Origin: JBBRZF01 sp038236965
GTDB taxonomy: Bacteria; Acidobacteriota; Terriglobia; Terriglobales; Acidobacteriaceae
Direction: 5' to 3'
Length of the DNA: 16,822 nucleotides
Assembly (NCBI GenBank): GCA_038236965.1
Contig: JBBRZF010000065.1
Span: forward strand, 1-16,822
Positions 14,082-16,822 of the stretch are shown piece by piece (within the stretch, counting starts at the first letter, position 1; every line of letters begins with the position of its first letter). Position numbers and translations under genes: made by a program. The notes under the pieces were generated by a model. That model searched no databases, was not told the DNA's origin, and was given only the letters and a program-made list of their open reading frames with translations.

Positions 14082-14612
14082 CTAGAAGAGGCTCTCGGAG
14101 TTGTAGAGCAACTCGCCATTCACTAGATGCGCTTCGCGCGTCAGCTTATGCTCGCGCGGAGGCTTCTCGTCCGTGATGTGCAGCACACGGTTTCCGTGGG
14201 CCGTGAAGTAGTCGGAGACCAGCATGCGATGGCAGTGGAAGTACATGCGTTCGGCGCACATATACGCGGTCGGCGATTGCTCCGCCCGTTGCAGCACATC
14301 GGCCGCACCTTGCTGGAACTCCGAGGTCAGCATGTAGTCGCCATAGTTGCGGAAGCTGGCATTACGCAAACCCGTGTTGGGAGAGTCGTCGCGCTGCTTG
14401 CCGCGACGTCCGCCGAGACGAGGCTCCCAGCGATACTCGATTCCTGCCGCAGGCATTGCCGCTTCCAGCGACTCGCGGTTGAAGTGCGGCAAGCGCCGCG
14501 ACATGGGGAAGGCGCGAATATCCACCAGCGTGCGGATACCATGCGCGGCGAGCGCGACGAGGAGTTCGTCGAGCGTGCGCGTCGAATGTCCGATGGTGTA
14601 AAGGGTAGTCAA
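14082..14612 (-). CDS. DUF488 family protein, long type
   Basis: A 176-residue protein of the main DUF488 branch. Signatures are YTIGHSTR (5-12), VDIRAFPMSRRLPHFN (30-45), FRNYGDYM (87-94), and CAERMYFHCHR (119-129) with conserved Cys119, Glu121, Cys127, His128 and Arg129. The cysteines and histidine suggest a catalytic or metal-binding pocket, but no reaction is established. The start is TTG 14612, which aligns with the family N-terminus (M-T-x-x-Y-T-I-G-H-S). The next Met is 36 residues in. It lies 54 bases after selA and 56 before acpS. It is distinct from the YeaO-type protein at 5309-5743. Confidence 0.9.
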   Translation of the reverse strand: MTTLYTIGHSTRTLDELLVALAAHGIRTLVDIRAFPMSRRLPHFNRESLEAAMPAAGIEYRWEPRLGGRRGKQRDDSPNTGLRNASFRNYGDYMLTSEFQQGAADVLQRAEQSPTAYMCAERMYFHCHRMLVSDYFTAHGNRVLHITDEKPPREHKLTREAHLVNGELLYNSESLF

Positions 14613-14632
14613 TATCTCACGGCCTTTGCTCT

Positions 14633-14662
14633 AGCTGACGGCTGACGTCTGATAGCTGACTG
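14633..14662 (-). repeat. GCTGAC repeat tract, downstream side of selA
   Basis: On the plus strand GCTGAC occurs at 14634-14639, 14641-14646 and 14655-14660, in degenerate seven- to eight-base units. It fills most of the 54-base spacer between selA and the DUF488 gene. A tract built of the same hexamer, in the opposite orientation, lies upstream of selA. Confidence 0.6.
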
Positions 14663-14666
14663 CTTT

Positions 14667-16082
14667 CTACGCCAATGCATGTATCAGCGCGCTCACCACG
14701 TGCGCTTCGTCTTCCGCTTCCACGGTGCGCAGGTCGAGCACGAGGCTTCCGTCCTCCACGCGGGCAATCACCGCCGGTCGGTGCGCGCGCAACCTTGCGG
14801 CCAGCGTATCTGCCGACGCGGCCTTGGTGCGCAGGGCGATGAGCGCGGTGGGCAGCTTCGCTTCCGGCGCAGCGCCTCCGCCGACGACGGATTCGCCGGG
14901 GCGCACCTCGATCTCCGCCGAGTTCTCCATCTCTCGCAGACGCGCGACCAGCGCTTGGGCGCGAGCGGCGATCTGCTCGGCTGTGGCGGACATCATGCGA
15001 ATGGCGGGAATGCGGTCATGCTGTCCGCGCAGGTAGAGCAGCAGCGTCGATTCCAGCGCGGCGTAGAACATCTTGTCCACACGCAAGGCGCGGAAGAGCG
15101 AGTTGGAGCGTATGCGCGCGATCAGCTCTGGAGCTCCGGTCAGCAGTCCAGCTTGCGGGCCGCCCAGCAGCTTGTCGCCGCTGTAGGTGACTACGTCAAC
15201 TCCTGCGCGCAGGCTGGCCAGAACATCGGTCTCGTTCTCGATGCCGACCGTTCGCAGGTCCATCAGCGCGCCGCTGCCAAGGTCTTCCATCACAGGGATG
15301 CCGTGTTTGCGTCCCAGTGCGACCAGCTCTTCGAGCGATGGCTGCTCGGTGAATCCGACGATGGCGAAGTTCGAGCGATGCACGCGCAGGATGAGCTTGG
15401 TGCGTTCGGTGATGGCCTGTTCGTAGTCGGCGACGCGCGTTCGGTTGGTGGTGCCGACTTCGCGCAGGGTCGCGCCCGACTTGGACATTACGTCGGGGAT
15501 GCGGAACGATCCGCCGATCTCGACCAGCTCGCCGCGCGAGACGATGACTTCGCCACCTTCGGCAAGCGCGTTGAGCGCGAGCAGCACGGCGGCCGCGTTG
15601 TTGTTGACGACGATGGTCGCAAGGTCGCGTTGGACCGAGGCGAACAGTCGCTGGAATAATTTATTGGTGTGCGTGTCGCGCTTGCCGCGCTCTCCCTTGG
15701 CCAGGTCAAACTCCAGGTTGGAGTACGAGGCAGCCACTTCGCGCACATGGTCGAGCGCCTCGGTCGCCAACGGCGCGCGTCCGAGATTGGTATGCAGCAC
15801 GACTCCGGTGGCGTTGATGACCCGTTGCAGCGATGGCGAATAGCTGCGCTGCAACTCGTACTCGACGGCGCGATGGATGCCGCTGACGACCAGTTGCACG
15901 CCGAGCGCATCCAGTTCACCCGAGGTTATCTGCTCGCGCAAACGGTCGAGCAAGGCGCGCGCTGCTTCGGTAACGGCGAAGCGTCCTTCACCGGCGATGA
16001 GCGGCGCAAGCTGCGGCGAGCGAAGCAATTCATCCACGGACGGAAGTTGGCGGAAGAGGTCAGGCCAAGCAACAGGTTTCAT
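14667..16082 (-). CDS. selA: L-seryl-tRNA(Sec) selenium transferase
   Basis: A 471-residue PLP enzyme that converts Ser-tRNA(Sec) to Sec-tRNA(Sec) using selenophosphate, in the cytoplasm. The N-terminal 'LPSVDELL' (13-20) is the family's tRNA-binding start. 'VINATGVVLHTNLGRAPL' (88-105), 'YSNLEFDL' and 'NNNAAAVLLAL' follow, and the PLP lysine is K304 in SGDKLLGGPQAG. The length is normal and the frame intact. The ATG at 16082 fits the family start but has no clear Shine-Dalgarno. No selB, selD or tRNA(Sec) gene is in the window, and no in-frame TGA of a selenoprotein was recognised. It is probably the first gene of selA-DUF488-acpS. Confidence 0.96.
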   Translation of the reverse strand: MKPVAWPDLFRQLPSVDELLRSPQLAPLIAGEGRFAVTEAARALLDRLREQITSGELDALGVQLVVSGIHRAVEYELQRSYSPSLQRVINATGVVLHTNLGRAPLATEALDHVREVAASYSNLEFDLAKGERGKRDTHTNKLFQRLFASVQRDLATIVVNNNAAAVLLALNALAEGGEVIVSRGELVEIGGSFRIPDVMSKSGATLREVGTTNRTRVADYEQAITERTKLILRVHRSNFAIVGFTEQPSLEELVALGRKHGIPVMEDLGSGALMDLRTVGIENETDVLASLRAGVDVVTYSGDKLLGGPQAGLLTGAPELIARIRSNSLFRALRVDKMFYAALESTLLLYLRGQHDRIPAIRMMSATAEQIAARAQALVARLREMENSAEIEVRPGESVVGGGAAPEAKLPTALIALRTKAASADTLAARLRAHRPAVIARVEDGSLVLDLRTVEAEDEAHVVSALIHALA

Positions 16083-16119
16083 CAGGTGAAAGCGTAACCG
16101 TTTGCGAGGAAGATGGGAA

Positions 16120-16147
16120 GTCAGCAGTCCGTGAGTCAGCAGTCAGC
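16120..16147 (-). repeat. GCTGAC repeat tract, upstream side of selA
   Basis: GTCAGC occurs at 16120-16125, 16135-16140 and 16142-16147, that is, GCTGAC on the minus strand. It starts 38 bases before the selA ATG. It is built from the same hexamer as the tract after selA, so the gene is bracketed by related short repeats in inverted orientation. Confidence 0.6.
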
Positions 16148-16189
16148 AACTCAGCCGGTGCTTGTGTGGCGGAGGCGCCCTCGGCTGCG

Positions 16190-16266
16190 TCCTTTGACTT
16201 TGCTCTTGCCCTTGTCTCGCGTAGGCCCGGACGCCTCGTCCGTGGCGGGCGAGCAACGCTCGCCTG
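16190..16266 (-). repeat. Double-hairpin interspersed repeat, copy B
   Basis: This is an inverted copy of the element at 299-378. CGGACG/CGTCCG (16228-16233 with 16237-16242) and GGCGAGC/GCTCGCC (16248-16254 with 16258-16264) have loops of three bases. Read on the minus strand, it matches copy A through both hairpins and into the CAAG-rich tail. Confidence 0.75.
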
Positions 16267-16351
16267 ATTTCGCTCTCAATAGGAAACCTTCATGGCGAGC
16301 GAAGGCGCCGCTTTGCGCCGAGTCGAGCGCGCTGGGCTATGGCACTCCCAA

Positions 16352-16822
16352 TTATCGATTACCTTTGGCGCGATTGTGAGTAATGCAGAGCATTTGGCAG
16401 TTCTTGGCCACGCTTTCGCCGCCCTTGCTCCAGGCTGTAACGTGGTCAGCGTCCATTTCGTCGAACTTGTAGATTTTGCTCTTGATCGCGTCGTGCCCCT
16501 TGGCGCAGAGCGGACAGTTGGATTCGCCTTTGCCCTCGGCTGCTTGCGTCTGTTTGGCGTAAGCGGCCCGCTTTACCGGAGTTTCGAAGACCCGGACCTC
16601 CAACAACTTCTTATCGAGCGAACCGCCTAAGAGATACTCGAAGATTCCCCTGCGGCCCTTTACGTAGTCATCTGCAGCAAGTTTTTTCACATTGTCCGAC
16701 ATCGTCTTTGGATCATAGGACTTGCTGTGGTACTCCTCGTACAGCCTGCCCCACTCCAAACCCTTCATTTCCGGCAGAACGTCAACAAAGACGGTTGAAA
16801 CCCAGTCGATCACGCTGTTGAA
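16352..16822 (-). CDS. HNH endonuclease, C-terminal part (cut by window edge)
   Basis: The frame is open to the edge, giving 156 residues of a longer protein. A GTG at 16813 is in frame but is not a convincing start, because the frame continues upstream as F-N-S. The C-terminus carries an HNH nuclease fold: CPLC (103-106 of the visible part), DADHV (124-128) and NCQMLCITHN (141-150), with 'RAKGNR' at the end. The preceding 'GLEWGRLYEEYHSKSYDP' region resembles the linker of proteins with an N-terminal DUF262 (ParB-like) domain and C-terminal HNH, a group related to GmrSD-type restriction systems and often found in defence loci. The N-terminal domain is outside the window, so this assignment is inference. 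Confidence 0.8.
   Translation of the reverse strand, partial: FNSVIDWVSTVFVDVLPEMKGLEWGRLYEEYHSKSYDPKTMSDNVKKLAADDYVKGRRGIFEYLLGGSLDKKLLEVRVFETPVKRAAYAKQTQAAEGKGESNCPLCAKGHDAIKSKIYKFDEMDADHVTAWSKGGESVAKNCQMLCITHNRAKGNR

Larger units (their letters stand above)
16083..16351. other. Gene-free spacer made of repeats
   Basis: Between the HNH gene and selA there is no credible frame. From the selA side it contains a GCTGAC tract (16120-16147), a purine/pyrimidine-biased stretch, the inverted copy of the double-hairpin repeat (16190-16266), and a small GGCGC/GCGCC hairpin (16304-16308 with 16315-16319). No good promoter for selA stands out. Confidence 0.6.

Noticed and set aside
14679..15659. A 326-codon plus-strand frame opposite selA.
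   Set aside because: Antisense shadow; the SelA reading has the PLP lysine motif and correct length.

Overview
The window reads as chromosomal DNA from a GC-rich Gram-negative bacterium, most likely an acidobacterium (Acidobacteriota, Terriglobia-like). This placement is inferred from two tandem secreted M13 peptidases, an MCE/MlaD protein with a repeat tail, DUF488 and DUF3891 genes, frequent GTG/TTG starts, and intergenic spaces full of small palindromic repeats. No rRNA, tRNA, CRISPR array, transposase or prophage gene is visible. Fifteen protein genes are supported, one of them cut by the right edge.

Left part (1-3700). Bases 1-548 hold no convincing gene but carry two double-hairpin repeat elements and a minus-strand terminator. 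A membrane-anchored protein of unknown function (549-1217, minus) diverges from a diacylglycerol/lipid kinase gene (1403-2344, plus). That is followed by a YdjM-type membrane hydrolase (2483-3589, plus), whose leader carries a strong hairpin.

Middle (3700-7760). After a convergent terminator nested in an AT-rich inverted repeat come a DedA/VTT membrane protein, a DUF3891 protein and a YeaO-type DUF488 protein (all minus). The last two are closely spaced and probably cotranscribed. Divergent from them run a monohaem cytochrome c lipoprotein, lipoyl synthase (lipA) and a half-length TSUP permease (all plus).

Right part (7760-16822), all minus strand. Two paralogous secreted M13 zinc peptidases each have their own terminator. 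Next is a solitary MlaD/MCE protein whose C-terminal tail is five repeats of exactly 34 residues, with its own promoter and terminator. Then comes a probable transcription unit selA - DUF488 - acpS. At the edge lies the C-terminal part of an HNH endonuclease resembling DUF262/HNH proteins. selA is flanked on both sides by short tracts of GCTGAC repeats, and the spacer between selA and the HNH gene contains an inverted second copy of the repeat seen at base 300.

Most genes are housekeeping or envelope functions: lipid kinase, lipoate, holo-ACP synthase, lipid-trafficking MCE, DedA and secreted peptidases. I see no obvious new defence or biosynthetic system. The least explained material is the family of double-hairpin intergenic repeats, the 34-residue MCE tail and the DUF3891/DUF488 pair.
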